Positions 30,424 to 37,939 of a DNA stretch of 64,000 nt are shown here, piece after piece. Under the pieces are notes generated by a model. It saw nothing but the letters and a program-made list of their open reading frames with translations, was not told where the DNA came from and made no database searches. Within the stretch, counting starts at the first letter, position 1. The number at the start of each line of letters is the position of its first letter. Position numbers and translations under genes: made by a program. This DNA comes from a virus, in the IMG/VR virus record IMGVR_UViG_3300021479_000013, positions 18,400-82,399 of that record; one strand, given 5' to 3'.

Positions 30424-30798
30424 ATGACCACGTATCAGCAATCTAACTTGCCTTTTGTCGGTAACGCAGCACAGAGATACCCCATTAAAGACCTCTCGCA
30501 GTTCGTTTGCAGGGGGCTGTACTTCAACGATGACAACATCGAGTTCTTCATGCAAGGCGCTGGCAAGGTTCTGTTTTCACAAAGCACCCCGGCGCTGGTA
30601 GCTCCCGGAACACTGACTGTCACAGGCTTCACCCTGCCACAGCAGTCGACTCCCGGAACGTTCGCGTTCGACTGGTCTGTTAAGGACTCAGACGGCGTAG
30701 TGCTGGCCACCGGTTCGTGTGCAGGCACCTGGATGCAGTTCGCCTTCGGCGGATACTATCATCCTAAGCTGTTGACGAACTCTTTGACCGTCAACTAA
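30424..30798 (+). CDS. beta-rich hypothetical virion-type protein, 124 aa
   Basis: ATG 30424 after AGAGGTGACT. T-L-T-V-T-G-F-T-L-P and F-A-F-D-W-S-V-K-D-S-D-G-V-V give a beta-sandwich look, like the decoration proteins at 33-34 kb. Unknown. Confidence 0.6.
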   Translation: MTTYQQSNLPFVGNAAQRYPIKDLSQFVCRGLYFNDDNIEFFMQGAGKVLFSQSTPALVAPGTLTVTGFTLPQQSTPGTFAFDWSVKDSDGVVLATGSCAGTWMQFAFGGYYHPKLLTNSLTVN

Positions 30799-31039
30799 AT
30801 CAATCCCGCCTGTCAGGGCAGTCGTCTAGGACGCAGTACTGACCATCTGCCCCGTATGGCCGTGAGGCGACGGGCGCAAATTTACAGGGCGGCAGGAGCA
30901 TCACTGTGCCGTCCTCAATTTTCTAACCGAGCCGACTTGTCTGTCGGATAAGACACTCGGGGCAGAGCACCCACGGGCCTAGTCGCCGCAAGGCGGGTAA
31001 AGGTTGCTCTTCGAAAGGCCCAAACTTTCTGCCCATCGC

Positions 31040-31124
31040 TGGGCTGTGGCTCAACTGGTACAGCAGGTGACTGTTAATCACCCAGTGCGAAAGCACATTA
31101 CAGGTTCGAATCCTGTTGGCCCAG
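31040..31124 (+). tRNA. tRNA-Asn(GUU) with a long variable arm
   Basis: Acceptor TGGGCTG/TGGCCCA with G discriminator, anticodon arm GGTGA-CTGTTAA-TCACC (anticodon GTT at 31073-31075) and T-arm ACAGG-TTCGAAT-CCTGT. The variable loop is 17 nt and holds GTGC-GAAA-GCAC, instead of the usual 5 nt for tRNA-Asn. A CA follows rather than full CCA. It sits within the large RNA region. Confidence 0.85.
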
Positions 31125-31474
31125 CAATGAGCAGAACAATTTTAGAGACTGGTGCTGCCGGACTAGAAGGACGTTATCCGGGCGAGTCTCTGAAGGCGTT
31201 GTACAACAGAGAGAACAAAAAATCCCAGGGTAGCTCCCGTGGGCCTGTATCCTCGCTAGGATAAGTTCTCTCGCTCATCAAAAATGAGCCAAGCGCGTAG
31301 GGACCGCGCGCTGATTAAATAGTCCCTCAATTTTGTAGTTTGGGAAGTAGGCGTCAGGTATAAAGGCATAACCCGAGCGCCCTCGACAACCCAAACGTGT
31401 CTACGATTTCGGGGCCAGTGTGCAGCGTAAGCTGGCAGCGTGAGCCGATTAGCGACTCGTAGCCCCGACCTCTT

Positions 31475-31521
31475 TACCCTTATAGTACCCGTTAACCAGC
31501 TTAACGACCACTATAAGGGTA
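31475..31521 (+). other. 12-bp hairpin before the 28-aa gene
   Basis: TACCCTTATAGT pairs with ACTATAAGGGTA; inside, GTTAA-CCAGC-TTAAC. It ends 19 nt before the ATG and has no T-run. Confidence 0.85.
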
Positions 31522-31540
31522 CATAAGTTCAGGAGCAACG

Positions 31541-31627
31541 ATGTCAATCATATTTGAATTGATCGGAGGCGTGCTGTTTTTTATCTTGCTCGCCTCGTGG
31601 CTCTTCAAGTCGCCTAAGGGCGAATAA
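31541..31627 (+). CDS. tiny membrane protein, 28 aa
   Basis: AGGAGCAACG before ATG 31541. M-S-I-I-F-E-L-I-G-G-V-L-F-F-I-L-L-A-S-W-L-F is one membrane helix, then K-S-P-K-G-E. A 12-bp hairpin (31475-31486/31510-31521) lies just upstream and may control it. Confidence 0.65.
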   Translation: MSIIFELIGGVLFFILLASWLFKSPKGE

Positions 31628-31630
31628 ATT

Positions 31631-31800
31631 TTTCACTCCCGGTAAATCTATAAGTCGGAACTGAGAAGCCGAGCCGGGACAATTTTTACCGTTCTCTGGA
31701 TAGTCCCGACTTCACAGTCTGCTGGAATACCAGTCATGAGGGAGAACAATTGAACACCCACGGCGGGTCTAGAAAACCTGTTTAACGTGGTGGAGTTCTT
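31631..31800 (+). ncRNA. second structured noncoding segment
   Basis: No gene seen in 170 nt. CGGTAAA (31640-31646) pairs with TTTACCG (31685-31691), AAGTCGG (31651-31657) with CCGACTT (31706-31712) in a crossing (pseudoknot) way, and a CTGG-AATA-CCAG hairpin follows. It precedes tRNA-Ala. Confidence 0.4.
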
Positions 31801-31810
31801 TAAAATTTCT

Positions 31811-31884
31811 GGGCTGTTAGTTAAGCGGGATAACGGTTGCCTTGCACGCATCAGTCAGGAGTTCGATTCTCCTACGGTCCACCA
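31811..31884 (+). tRNA. tRNA-Ala(UGC), CCA encoded
   Basis: Acceptor GGGCTGT/ACGGTCC with the G3-U70 wobble that alanyl-tRNA synthetase reads, D-arm GTTA/TAAC, anticodon TGC (31843-31845), T-arm AGGAG-TTCGATT-CTCCT, A discriminator and CCA in the genome. One T-T mismatch in the anticodon stem. Confidence 0.9.
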
Positions 31885-31901
31885 ATTTGACTCGGTGACA
31901 T

Positions 31902-32144
31902 ATGACGATATCAGACGCAGCCTCAATCGCAGCACTGGTAGTCGATCTAGTCGCCTTGTATTTTCTAATCGGCATTTGGAAGGACGACAGGGCTATGCGG
32001 GTCGCAGCAGAGGAATCCCTGCAAGTACAAAAAGATTATCTAGGAATGCGGCGTAAGTGGTATGAAGGCCGCACAAAGAAAAAGGACGAAAAGAATGTCG
32101 CTCAGCTTAGACCAACGGATGGCGTTGACGCGGACAATCTGTAA
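31902..32144 (+). CDS. single-pass membrane protein, 80 aa
   Basis: Helix near residues 8-26 (I-A-A-L-V-V-D-L-V-A-L-Y-F-L-I-G-I-W), then a charged coiled coil and basic K-K-K-D-E-K. A second small membrane gene starts inside it in another frame. A lysis-type gene pair is possible, without proof. Confidence 0.65.
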   Translation: MTISDAASIAALVVDLVALYFLIGIWKDDRAMRVAAEESLQVQKDYLGMRRKWYEGRTKKKDEKNVAQLRPTDGVDADNL

Positions 32145-32199
32145 TATCGTCGGGGTCATCATCTCAATCGTGTACGTGATATGGGTGATGAGCAAGTAA
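32095..32199 (+). CDS. nested membrane peptide, 34 aa
   Basis: ATG 32095 after AAAGGACGAAAAGA, in a different frame from the 80-aa gene and extending past its stop. I-V-G-V-I-I-S-I-V-Y-V-I-W-V-M is a membrane helix. Nested genes of this sort are known for Rz/Rz1, but there is no lipobox here. Confidence 0.5.
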   Translation: MSLSLDQRMALTRTICNIVGVIISIVYVIWVMSK

Positions 32200-32234
32200 A
32201 ATTTAAACGACTTTAAACGAGTTTAGGAGAACAA

Positions 32235-32582
32235 ATGTTTACACCTCCAGCAGGCACATGGACCACGGGACAGACGGCTATCCTGGCAGCACTAGTTCTC
32301 ACCACGCTCGTAGCAGTGTTAGGCGACGCGTATACCACGATGGCAGGATTGGCTAAAGGCCTCGCGGAAGGTAACCCGGTCATGAAGTTTTTCTTCTCTA
32401 AGATCGGTCAGTCGCTGACGGCATTCCTCTCAGCGGTCGCGGTACTGGCATTCGGAACTGTCGTCGCGGCGCACAGCCTCGGCGCGGCTTACGTGTTCTT
32501 CGGCGGCGTCACAATCGCAGAAGGCATCGTAACCCTTCGCAACTATTTGAAGCTGAAGGCAGCAAAGATTTCTTTGAAATAA
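32235..32582 (+). CDS. multi-pass membrane protein, holin/DUF5658-like
   Basis: 115 aa with three hydrophobic segments (16-34, 55-80, 86-102). The L-G-D-A-Y-T-T-M and E-G-N-P-V-M-K-F pieces occur in DUF5658 proteins as I recall. It lies in the tRNA region next to other membrane genes. Could be a holin. Confidence 0.55.
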   Translation: MFTPPAGTWTTGQTAILAALVLTTLVAVLGDAYTTMAGLAKGLAEGNPVMKFFFSKIGQSLTAFLSAVAVLAFGTVVAAHSLGAAYVFFGGVTIAEGIVTLRNYLKLKAAKISLK

Positions 32583-32592
32583 ATTTTCTAAG

Positions 32593-32667
32593 CCTTGATG
32601 ATCTAGCGGTCATGATGTCGCACTTGTAATGCGAACGCCGAGGTTCGACTCCTCGTCGAGGCCCCAA
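32593..32667 (+). tRNA. tRNA-Thr(UGU), CCA encoded
   Basis: Acceptor GCCTTGA/TCGAGGC, D-arm ATC/GAT, anticodon arm TCGCA-CTTGTAA-TGCGA (anticodon TGT at 32626-32628), T-arm CGAGG-TTCGACT-CCTCG, discriminator C then CCA. The C discriminator is unusual for tRNA-Thr. Confidence 0.9.
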
Positions 32668-32700
32668 ATATTATACGCACCTTAGATTCACGGAGATTTC

Positions 32701-33096
32701 ATGTCAGCACCAACACCTACAGCAATGTATTCGACGAACAGTTCGCAGTCCGGTCTAACCGTCGCGGCTGCGTTCCCCCAGAACACGACACAAGGCGTCG
32801 GCGGGCAGAACCTCGACCTCATCCAGATCGTCGGCCTCGGCGGCAGCATCCTCTTGAACGTAGACTTCAACGGCACCGTGCACAACCCGGCTGTCGCAGC
32901 TACCACTTCTGCAGGCGGAATCGGCCAGACGCGCGTCGGGCAGTTCCAGACCAATCTTTCCAGCACCGCGACGACAGCTCAGCTGTTCGCGAGCGCCTTT
33001 GCTAACCCGTCATTGCTTGACGTACTCCAGATCGTCAATGAAGGTGGTAATATACATTACAACCTGAATTACCTCGGAGTCGCGTCCGGGTCCTAA
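32701..33096 (+). CDS. virion decoration-type protein, 131 aa
   Basis: Gly/Ala/Thr-rich beta protein (N-L-D-L-I-Q-I-V-G-L-G-G-S-I-L-L-N-V-D-F). No signal peptide. Adjacent to similar beta proteins, so probably a capsid decoration or base protein. Confidence 0.6.
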   Translation: MSAPTPTAMYSTNSSQSGLTVAAAFPQNTTQGVGGQNLDLIQIVGLGGSILLNVDFNGTVHNPAVAATTSAGGIGQTRVGQFQTNLSSTATTAQLFASAFANPSLLDVLQIVNEGGNIHYNLNYLGVASGS

Positions 33097-33113
33097 TTTT
33101 TATCGGAGGCTTC

Positions 33114-33239
33114 ATGTGGCAGCGTCTATGTTTTGGATGCCGCCGACTTCTTGAAAAGAAGAAGCCAGACGACATCGTAGTTTGCACCTGTGGTTGGATT
33201 TGGCATCTAGGAGATAGTATATGGCAGGTTCTACCATAA
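33114..33239 (+). CDS. zinc-ribbon micro-protein, 41 aa
   Basis: ATG 33114 after CGGAGGCTTC. C-F-G-C-R-R and C-T-C-G-W. Overlaps the next gene by 19 nt. The short distance suggests coupling. Function unknown. Confidence 0.5.
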   Translation: MWQRLCFGCRRLLEKKKPDDIVVCTCGWIWHLGDSIWQVLP

Positions 33240-33517
33240 ATGGGAATGTTGGGGGAGCAGCAGCATCAGGTGCGCAAGTACAGTGCCTGAACATCCTGAC
33301 CAACGTAACCGTATTCGGCGCTGGCGACGGCTCCGGTAACTACACGATTCCCAGTCTCGCTGCGGGCACTTACGTCATCCGCGCGTTCCTCAATGCCAAC
33401 GTTTACTACCACCCGGTCCAAGTGATCGTCGACGGCGCGGCAACATTCGCGGCTATCAACTTGAATCCTGTAGCGTTGACCGCATCGAACGTTCCCGCGT
33501 GGACTAGCAACTTCTAA
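33221..33517 (+). CDS. carboxypeptidase-regulatory-like beta-sandwich, 98 aa
   Basis: G-N-V-G-G-A-A-A-S-G-A-Q-V-Q near residue 8, D-G-S-G-N-Y-T-I-P and A-G-T-Y-V-I-R-A near 50, the strand order of a CarboxypepD_reg-like domain. Such domains decorate phage heads and tails and may bind sugars. SD AGGAGATAGT. Confidence 0.65.
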   Translation: MAGSTINGNVGGAAASGAQVQCLNILTNVTVFGAGDGSGNYTIPSLAAGTYVIRAFLNANVYYHPVQVIVDGAATFAAINLNPVALTASNVPAWTSNF

Positions 33518-33559
33518 ATTTAACAACATCCCGAGGCTTAGCGGCCTCGGTCTAGACTG

Positions 33560-33581
33560 GGGAAGAGCCGATACTCTTCCC
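33560..33581 (+). other. leader hairpin of the HNH gene at 33607
   Basis: GGGAAGAG-CCGATA-CTCTTCCC. It ends 25 nt before the ATG, next to the SD GGAGGATAAG, and mirrors the hairpin before the HNH gene at 45157. Confidence 0.7.
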
Positions 33582-33606
33582 TGGTCGATCTTTATCGGAG
33601 GATAAG

Positions 33607-34215
33607 ATGGCAAACGGAAAGTGCAAGTGCGGTGTCGACTATACGTTAGAGAATTCGACTTCAACTGTTTTCAAAAGACAGCAAGGATTCTGTCGCTCGT
33701 GTGACGAGACCTATCAGAAGCAGTATTATTTAGACAGGTCTGAAAGAATTAAAGAAAGGTCTTGCAAATGGGCACGAAAGAATAAAAAGAAGCGACTAGT
33801 GATTGCCATGAAATACTGGGACACTCAGTCAGTTGAGACGCGGGCATCACACAACAAAAAGGTCGTTGCTCAGTATCGCTTAAAGAAATTTGGTATCTCT
33901 CAAGAAGAGTTTGATGCCAAGTTTGAAAGTCAGAAAGGTCTTTGTAGCATATGTGAACAACCTATGCTAGCTGGCGTTCGTAAAAAGATTCCGTGCCAAG
34001 ACCACAATCATGACACTGGTGAACTTCGAGATTTGTTATGCAGCAGTTGTAACCTATTGATAGGTAATTGCTGTGAAGATGAAAAAATTTTGGTAGGTGC
34101 TATTAAGTACTTACGAAAGCACAAAAGCGGTAGTTCGATCAAAACTGCTCTGTGCGGATTGACAGAACTTAATTCTGTACTCTCCGAAAGCGTTTTGTCA
34201 GCGGCTTCCCGTTGA
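33607..34215 (+). CDS. HNH/EndoVII homing endonuclease
   Basis: 202 aa. Two CxxC-type pairs at the start (K-C-G-V and C-R-S-C), then C-S-I-C-E-Q-P near 115 and Q-D-H-N-H-D-T-G-E-L-R near 132 with L-L-C-S-S-C-N, a full EndoVII zinc/HNH site. Base composition is clearly AT-richer than neighbours. It splits two decoration genes. Confidence 0.88.
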   Translation: MANGKCKCGVDYTLENSTSTVFKRQQGFCRSCDETYQKQYYLDRSERIKERSCKWARKNKKKRLVIAMKYWDTQSVETRASHNKKVVAQYRLKKFGISQEEFDAKFESQKGLCSICEQPMLAGVRKKIPCQDHNHDTGELRDLLCSSCNLLIGNCCEDEKILVGAIKYLRKHKSGSSIKTALCGLTELNSVLSESVLSAASR

Positions 34216-34243
34216 TAAGGCGTATATTAAGAGGTATAATTCC

Positions 34244-34849
34244 TTGAGCAATGTCTTAGACTTTCAAGTTTCAGGCGCGTTTCCGTCTAAAGTTGGCGGA
34301 ACGGGCACCCTTGTCAAGTACTTTCCCCGTCCTATCGGCCCGTCAATCGGCGTAGCACCATCCACGCCGTCTTCGACGAGCGCAGTGGGCGCACTATTCC
34401 TCCCCGCTCAGAACACTCTGAACGGCCAACAGATTTCTGTTCTCGCAACCGGCTCTTTCGGTTCAGACACAGGCGACCCGTCAGGAACAGTAACCGTGAA
34501 ATTGTACGCGGTAACTGGTACCTTGGTTGCTCCGATTTACACCGCACTGGCTTCCACGACCGCATTCGCGCCGACGTTCAACGCTGCTGAGTCTTGGGCT
34601 CTCGCGGGTAACTTCTACGGAGACACCAACTCTGGTGTGTTCGGCGGCGAGTATTCCGCTTATATCCAGGGCGCACTGAACAACACCACCCCGAAGACCT
34701 CGGATAACATCATCTCCGGTTTGAACTTCAACACCGGCAACCCGGCTTTGTCACAGGGCGCAGTTCTGGGCCTCGTGGTCGGCGTGACGTTCGGAACGAG
34801 CGATTCGAGCAACACCGCATCCATGTTCCAATTCACAATCGAAAGCTAG
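34244..34849 (+). CDS. beta-rich virion protein, 201 aa
   Basis: TTG start (34244) after AAGAGGTATAA. Gly/Thr/Ser-rich, with A-G-N-F-Y-G-D-T-N-S-G-V-F and V-G-V-T-F-G-T. Similar in plan to the 48129 gene; probably a decoration protein. Confidence 0.65.
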   Translation: MSNVLDFQVSGAFPSKVGGTGTLVKYFPRPIGPSIGVAPSTPSSTSAVGALFLPAQNTLNGQQISVLATGSFGSDTGDPSGTVTVKLYAVTGTLVAPIYTALASTTAFAPTFNAAESWALAGNFYGDTNSGVFGGEYSAYIQGALNNTTPKTSDNIISGLNFNTGNPALSQGAVLGLVVGVTFGTSDSSNTASMFQFTIES

Positions 34850-34856
34850 AAACATC

Positions 34857-34884
34857 GGGGCGACTAAATATCGCCCCACTTTTT
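34857..34884 (+). terminator. intrinsic terminator
   Basis: GGGGCGA-CTAAATA-TCGCCCC followed by ACTTTTT, seven pairs. It closes the 32.7-34.8 kb unit. Confidence 0.9.
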
Positions 34885-35047
34885 CCCTGTTGGCTGGGAC
34901 GCAAACAAAAGAGCGACCACCACGGGCAATGTGTGGAAATCACGGCACAGGTAGTATAGCCTACCTTTATTTCTTGATATACGAGTAATGTTTGATTGCG
35001 ACCCCCAGCTTCCCCTCCCGTATATCAGATGTTTCCAAAGGTGAAAC

Positions 35048-35314
35048 ATGTTTGACCCAGCGAGTTTAACACTGGGACAGATTTCTTCTGTCGCCAGAGA
35101 TTTTACGATTGTCGGAGTACTTCTCACGAGCGCTTGGAAAATTAGAGGCGTGTATGAGAACGTCAAGAGTTTCTTTTCAAGATTGACGGCCCACATGGAT
35201 ATTATGGAAAATGGGATGAGGACGTTGCTCTCTAATCACCTCCATCATATTGAGAAAGACCTGAAGATACTTTCAGGCCGCAGAGATAACGACGAAACAA
35301 ACTCCACAGAATAA
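35048..35314 (+). CDS. hypothetical membrane-associated protein, 88 aa
   Basis: Moderately hydrophobic segment (F-T-I-V-G-V-L-L-T-S-A-W) followed by a helical, charged half. First gene after the terminator. Unknown. Confidence 0.6.
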   Translation: MFDPASLTLGQISSVARDFTIVGVLLTSAWKIRGVYENVKSFFSRLTAHMDIMENGMRTLLSNHLHHIEKDLKILSGRRDNDETNSTE

Positions 35315-35334
35315 GAAGGTGTATCATTTCAGCT

Positions 35335-35511
35335 GTGTCGAAAGCGCAAAGAATTGCTATGGCAATCGCTGAGCATCATCCTGAGGACCTGAACAAGAAG
35401 AACAAAGGCCTGGCTGATATGACGCACAAGCAACTGCACGAGTTCGCTTCGACTCCTGAGAAAGGCCTACCCTCATATAAGCACGCTCGTAAGGCGCGCA
35501 GAGATGAGTAA
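35335..35511 (+). CDS. small DUF3008-like protein, 58 aa
   Basis: GTG 35335. M-T-H-K-Q-L-H-E-F-A-S-T-P-E-K-G-L-P resembles the DUF3008 signature (S-E-K-Q-L-E-E-F-A-S-T-K-x-K-G-L-P) as I recall. A start at the ATG eight codons on is also possible. Overlaps the phosphatase gene. Confidence 0.6.
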   Translation: MSKAQRIAMAIAEHHPEDLNKKNKGLADMTHKQLHEFASTPEKGLPSYKHARKARRDE

Positions 35512-36409
35512 GAACTGGCCCGTAATCATAGATGGACTCAACAGCCTAATCTCCCGGGTCGGCCCTATCTGGCCCAAGAGCACCAAGCTGGCCGGGTTCG
35601 CTTCCGACGGCCCGTATCACTGTGCGGACTGTGAGTATCTGAATGAAGCTGGCAATAGGTGCAAACAAGAAGTTATGATGGCCGACCCCGAAGTCCAGCA
35701 CGATGAGAAAGGCCTGGCAATCATCACCGACGCGGCACACCAGTGCTGTGAGTTCGTAGAGCCCGAAGGCGAGACGGAGCATGAACCGCAGGGCGACAAG
35801 CTGGTCGCGATGTTCATGCGCCACGGTCAAACAGAGTTCAACAAAGAGAAGAGATTTCGCGGGCAGATGGAAATTCCCCTTGACCGCACAGGCGTGCAGC
35901 AGGCATTAGACGCGCGCCGATTCCTGGCAGGCTTCTTAGGCGACAAGCCGTTAGGCAAGTCATACCGAAGCAGCAAGGACCGCACCAGGCAAACCGCCGA
36001 GCTAGTCTTAGGCGACCATACTCAGGTCATTAAAAATTTTGACGCGCTTAACGTCGGCAAGTTCTCAGGTCAGTTGAAGAACGACGAGAACATGAAAGAG
36101 ATCATGCACTACCAGAAGTACCCCGACCAGAAGATTCCAGGTGGGGAGCGCATCAATGACTTTCGCTCCCGAGTGAATCCGGAACTCAAAAAAGTTATCG
36201 AGGAAGGCGAGAAGTCGGGCCATCCCACAATTTCATTTGTTCACAGCTCTACAATTCATCAACTGAGTCACTTGCTCCACGGAGACCATAACTTAATTAA
36301 GGTCCAACCGGGCGGCATCGTCGGGGTGTACAAGCGTCCTAGCGGAAGCTATTACGTGAGGCCACTTCTCAGCGAGAGCACAGGCAAGCAAGACAATTTG
36401 ATGAGTTAA
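35504..36409 (+). CDS. histidine phosphatase (phosphoglycerate-mutase-like)
   Basis: 301 aa. F-M-R-H-G-Q-T-E-F-N near 105 is the catalytic RHG loop, Arg in Y-R-S-S-K-D-R-T near 152, and V-H-S-S-T near 246 the second His. The first 90 residues add a C-A-D-C and a C-C-E-F metal-like site. It is an enzyme set between structural genes, so it is a moron that may act on the host or on a phosphorylated partner. Confidence 0.85.
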   Translation: MSKNWPVIIDGLNSLISRVGPIWPKSTKLAGFASDGPYHCADCEYLNEAGNRCKQEVMMADPEVQHDEKGLAIITDAAHQCCEFVEPEGETEHEPQGDKLVAMFMRHGQTEFNKEKRFRGQMEIPLDRTGVQQALDARRFLAGFLGDKPLGKSYRSSKDRTRQTAELVLGDHTQVIKNFDALNVGKFSGQLKNDENMKEIMHYQKYPDQKIPGGERINDFRSRVNPELKKVIEEGEKSGHPTISFVHSSTIHQLSHLLHGDHNLIKVQPGGIVGVYKRPSGSYYVRPLLSESTGKQDNLMS

Positions 36410-36418
36410 GGATTAGTC

Positions 36419-36682
36419 ATGAAAAAACATCACAAATTTACCCATACCCACGTTGAGCACCACGCAGACGGTTCTCACACAGTTCATCACGTTCACGTCG
36501 AAGGCCCGCACAAAGATGTTAAAGGTGCGACAGCCGATCACGACGGCATGATGGACCACATGATGGACCACACATCTGCCCCCAATCCAGGAGAAGGCAT
36601 GGATGAAGCCAACGCTCCGATGGCAGCACCAGCAGGCGCAGCAGCACCGGGAATCCCGGGCGGCGCACCTCAGGCGGCTTAA
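36419..36682 (+). CDS. histidine-rich protein, 87 aa
   Basis: K-K-H-H-K-F-T-H-T-H-V-E-H-H and M-M-D-H-M-M-D-H give 18 or so His; metal binding is plausible. The C-terminus is Ala/Gly/Pro-rich. Next to the phosphatase. Unknown role. Confidence 0.6.
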   Translation: MKKHHKFTHTHVEHHADGSHTVHHVHVEGPHKDVKGATADHDGMMDHMMDHTSAPNPGEGMDEANAPMAAPAGAAAPGIPGGAPQAA

Positions 36683-36683
36683 G

Positions 36684-36869
36684 ATGGCGGCCAAGACTTC
36701 ATTCTATCGCTCGATGCACAAACTCAGAAAGGGTGGCCTGCACGAGGCATTGAACATTCCTAAGGACCAAAAAATTCCAGCAGACCGTCTAGCGGCTGCT
36801 AAGAACTCTCCCAACGCTCATGTGAAGAAGATGGCCGTGATGGCTGATAACATGAAGCACTGGGGCTAA
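36684..36869 (+). CDS. small helical protein, 61 aa
   Basis: ATG 36684. K-L-R-K-G-G-L-H-E-A-L-N-I-P-K-D-Q-K-I-P, then K-N-S-P-N-A-H-V-K-K-M-A. A short conserved phage protein as I recall, function not known. Overlap-free, tightly packed. Confidence 0.65.
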   Translation: MAAKTSFYRSMHKLRKGGLHEALNIPKDQKIPADRLAAAKNSPNAHVKKMAVMADNMKHWG

Positions 36870-36870
36870 G

Positions 36871-37149
36871 ATGAACTTTCGTCCAGCCCTCGGTTATCTC
36901 AAGGCCGCTTTCAGTGACAACGGCACGCCAAGTTCGTCTCGGTTGTTGACGCTGCTTCACAGCAGTGTCGCCACGGGCGTACTGATTTTCTACGTCGCGA
37001 AGACTCACCTGATTCCTGACGGGACAGTACTCGCAGGCCTCGGGGCATTCACGACCGCTCACTATCTCGTCAACCGCGCCACCACAGCGTTCGGTAAAGA
37101 CCAGACCACACCAGCACCGGACCCTGCAGTACCAGACGCAAAAATTTAG
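36871..37149 (+). CDS. holin-like membrane protein, 92 aa
   Basis: Two hydrophobic segments (A-T-G-V-L-I-F-Y-V-A and V-L-A-G-L-G-A-F), a Pro/Ala-rich tail. A pore-forming role would fit position and size but is not proved. Confidence 0.55.
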   Translation: MNFRPALGYLKAAFSDNGTPSSSRLLTLLHSSVATGVLIFYVAKTHLIPDGTVLAGLGAFTTAHYLVNRATTAFGKDQTTPAPDPAVPDAKI

Positions 37150-37210
37150 TAGTCGGCAACAGGGGACAAACAAGGCTCCATTCCTCTCGCCGGATTCCCA
37201 GGTAGCACCC

Positions 37211-37621
37211 ATGAAAATTCTCCAAAAGCTCCCGTACTGGTATCTTCTCGTCGTACCCGTCCTGCTGTTCTGCTTGGGCGTCGTATCAAACCAGGCCGTC
37301 TTGATCGCCAACCACGGGAAGTTCCCCGTGATGTTGAATGCGATTCAGTACGAAAGACACTGCTCCTTGCAGGGGCTAGAGCCAGATGATATCGCTCTTA
37401 TGCCAGCTGACGCGTGTGCGAAGGGCGGTCAGATGATAGACCCAGTTCACAGCGTCATGGGGCCTAATTCGAACCTGAAACTTCTCTCGGACATCTTCCC
37501 AATCGGGCGCAATATTTATAGCCTCGGAGACGGTCTCCTTTATCTGGGTGATTGGCTGCTCTCTTTCACTCCGTACATGTGGCTGGCACTGGTTATCAGA
37601 AAATTATACGCAACCGAATAA
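37211..37621 (+). CDS. DUF5317-like membrane protein, 136 aa
   Basis: N-terminal helix (L-L-V-V-P-V-L-L-F-C-L-G-V-V), G-K-F-P-V-M-L-N near 37, Y-S-L-G-D-G and G-D-W-L-L-S-F near 105-120. The N-G-x-x-P-V and S-x-G-D pieces recall DUF5317. Inner-membrane role unknown. Confidence 0.55.
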   Translation: MKILQKLPYWYLLVVPVLLFCLGVVSNQAVLIANHGKFPVMLNAIQYERHCSLQGLEPDDIALMPADACAKGGQMIDPVHSVMGPNSNLKLLSDIFPIGRNIYSLGDGLLYLGDWLLSFTPYMWLALVIRKLYATE

Positions 37622-37628
37622 GGACAAT

Positions 37629-37916
37629 ATGGCAACGACACCTAACGGAATCACGATGGCAAACGACGCGCTCGCTAGCGCGAAGAAGGCTCTGGCAGAC
37701 GCAGGCAGTTCGAGCGTCGGAACGAGGTCGGGACACTCCGGTCTTACACCGTCGAAGCCCGCGACACCCGCAGCATCACCCAGCGATTACTCTCACGCGA
37801 GAGAAGCTAGAAAGTCAGACGACCGCGAGTTCATGGGCGTCAAGGCCGACTCTGGCGCAGAACTAAAGGCAGCTCAAGAGAACCGGGAAGCAGCCAAAAA
37901 AGTACTCAACCAATAA
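37629..37916 (+). CDS. hypothetical disordered protein, 95 aa
   Basis: ATG 37629. Ala/Ser/Lys-rich. It ends 23 nt before the terminase start. Possibly a small terminase accessory, since no clear TerS is seen; not proven. Confidence 0.55.
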   Translation: MATTPNGITMANDALASAKKALADAGSSSVGTRSGHSGLTPSKPATPAASPSDYSHAREARKSDDREFMGVKADSGAELKAAQENREAAKKVLNQ

Positions 37917-37939
37917 AAACAAAATTTTCGGAGCACCCA

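Larger units (their letters stand above)
30800..31530 (+). ncRNA. large ornate structured RNA candidate (GOLLD/ROOL-like)
   Basis: About 730 nt without a supported CDS, packed with perfect helices on the plus strand: GGGCAG/CTGCCC (30816/30847), a 9-bp helix (30886/30907), an H-type pseudoknot (30932-30936 with 30943-30947; loop TGTCT with AGACA) inside CCGAG/CTCGG, a CGCC-GCAA-GGCG hairpin, the tRNA-Asn, AGAGACT/AGTCTCT, an 8-bp GAGAGAAC/GTTCTCTC three-way junction, a second H-type pseudoknot (31292-31327), and crossing helices at 31401-31468. GOLLD and ROOL RNAs in phages are often near or carry tRNAs. No search was possible. Confidence 0.55.

Noticed and set aside
31004-31264. 86-codon ORF over tRNA-Asn
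   Set aside because: It is read through the tRNA and RNA helices.
31409-31468. A fourth tRNA from a 7-bp acceptor-like helix
   Set aside because: No T-loop and no anticodon arm; better explained as part of the large RNA.
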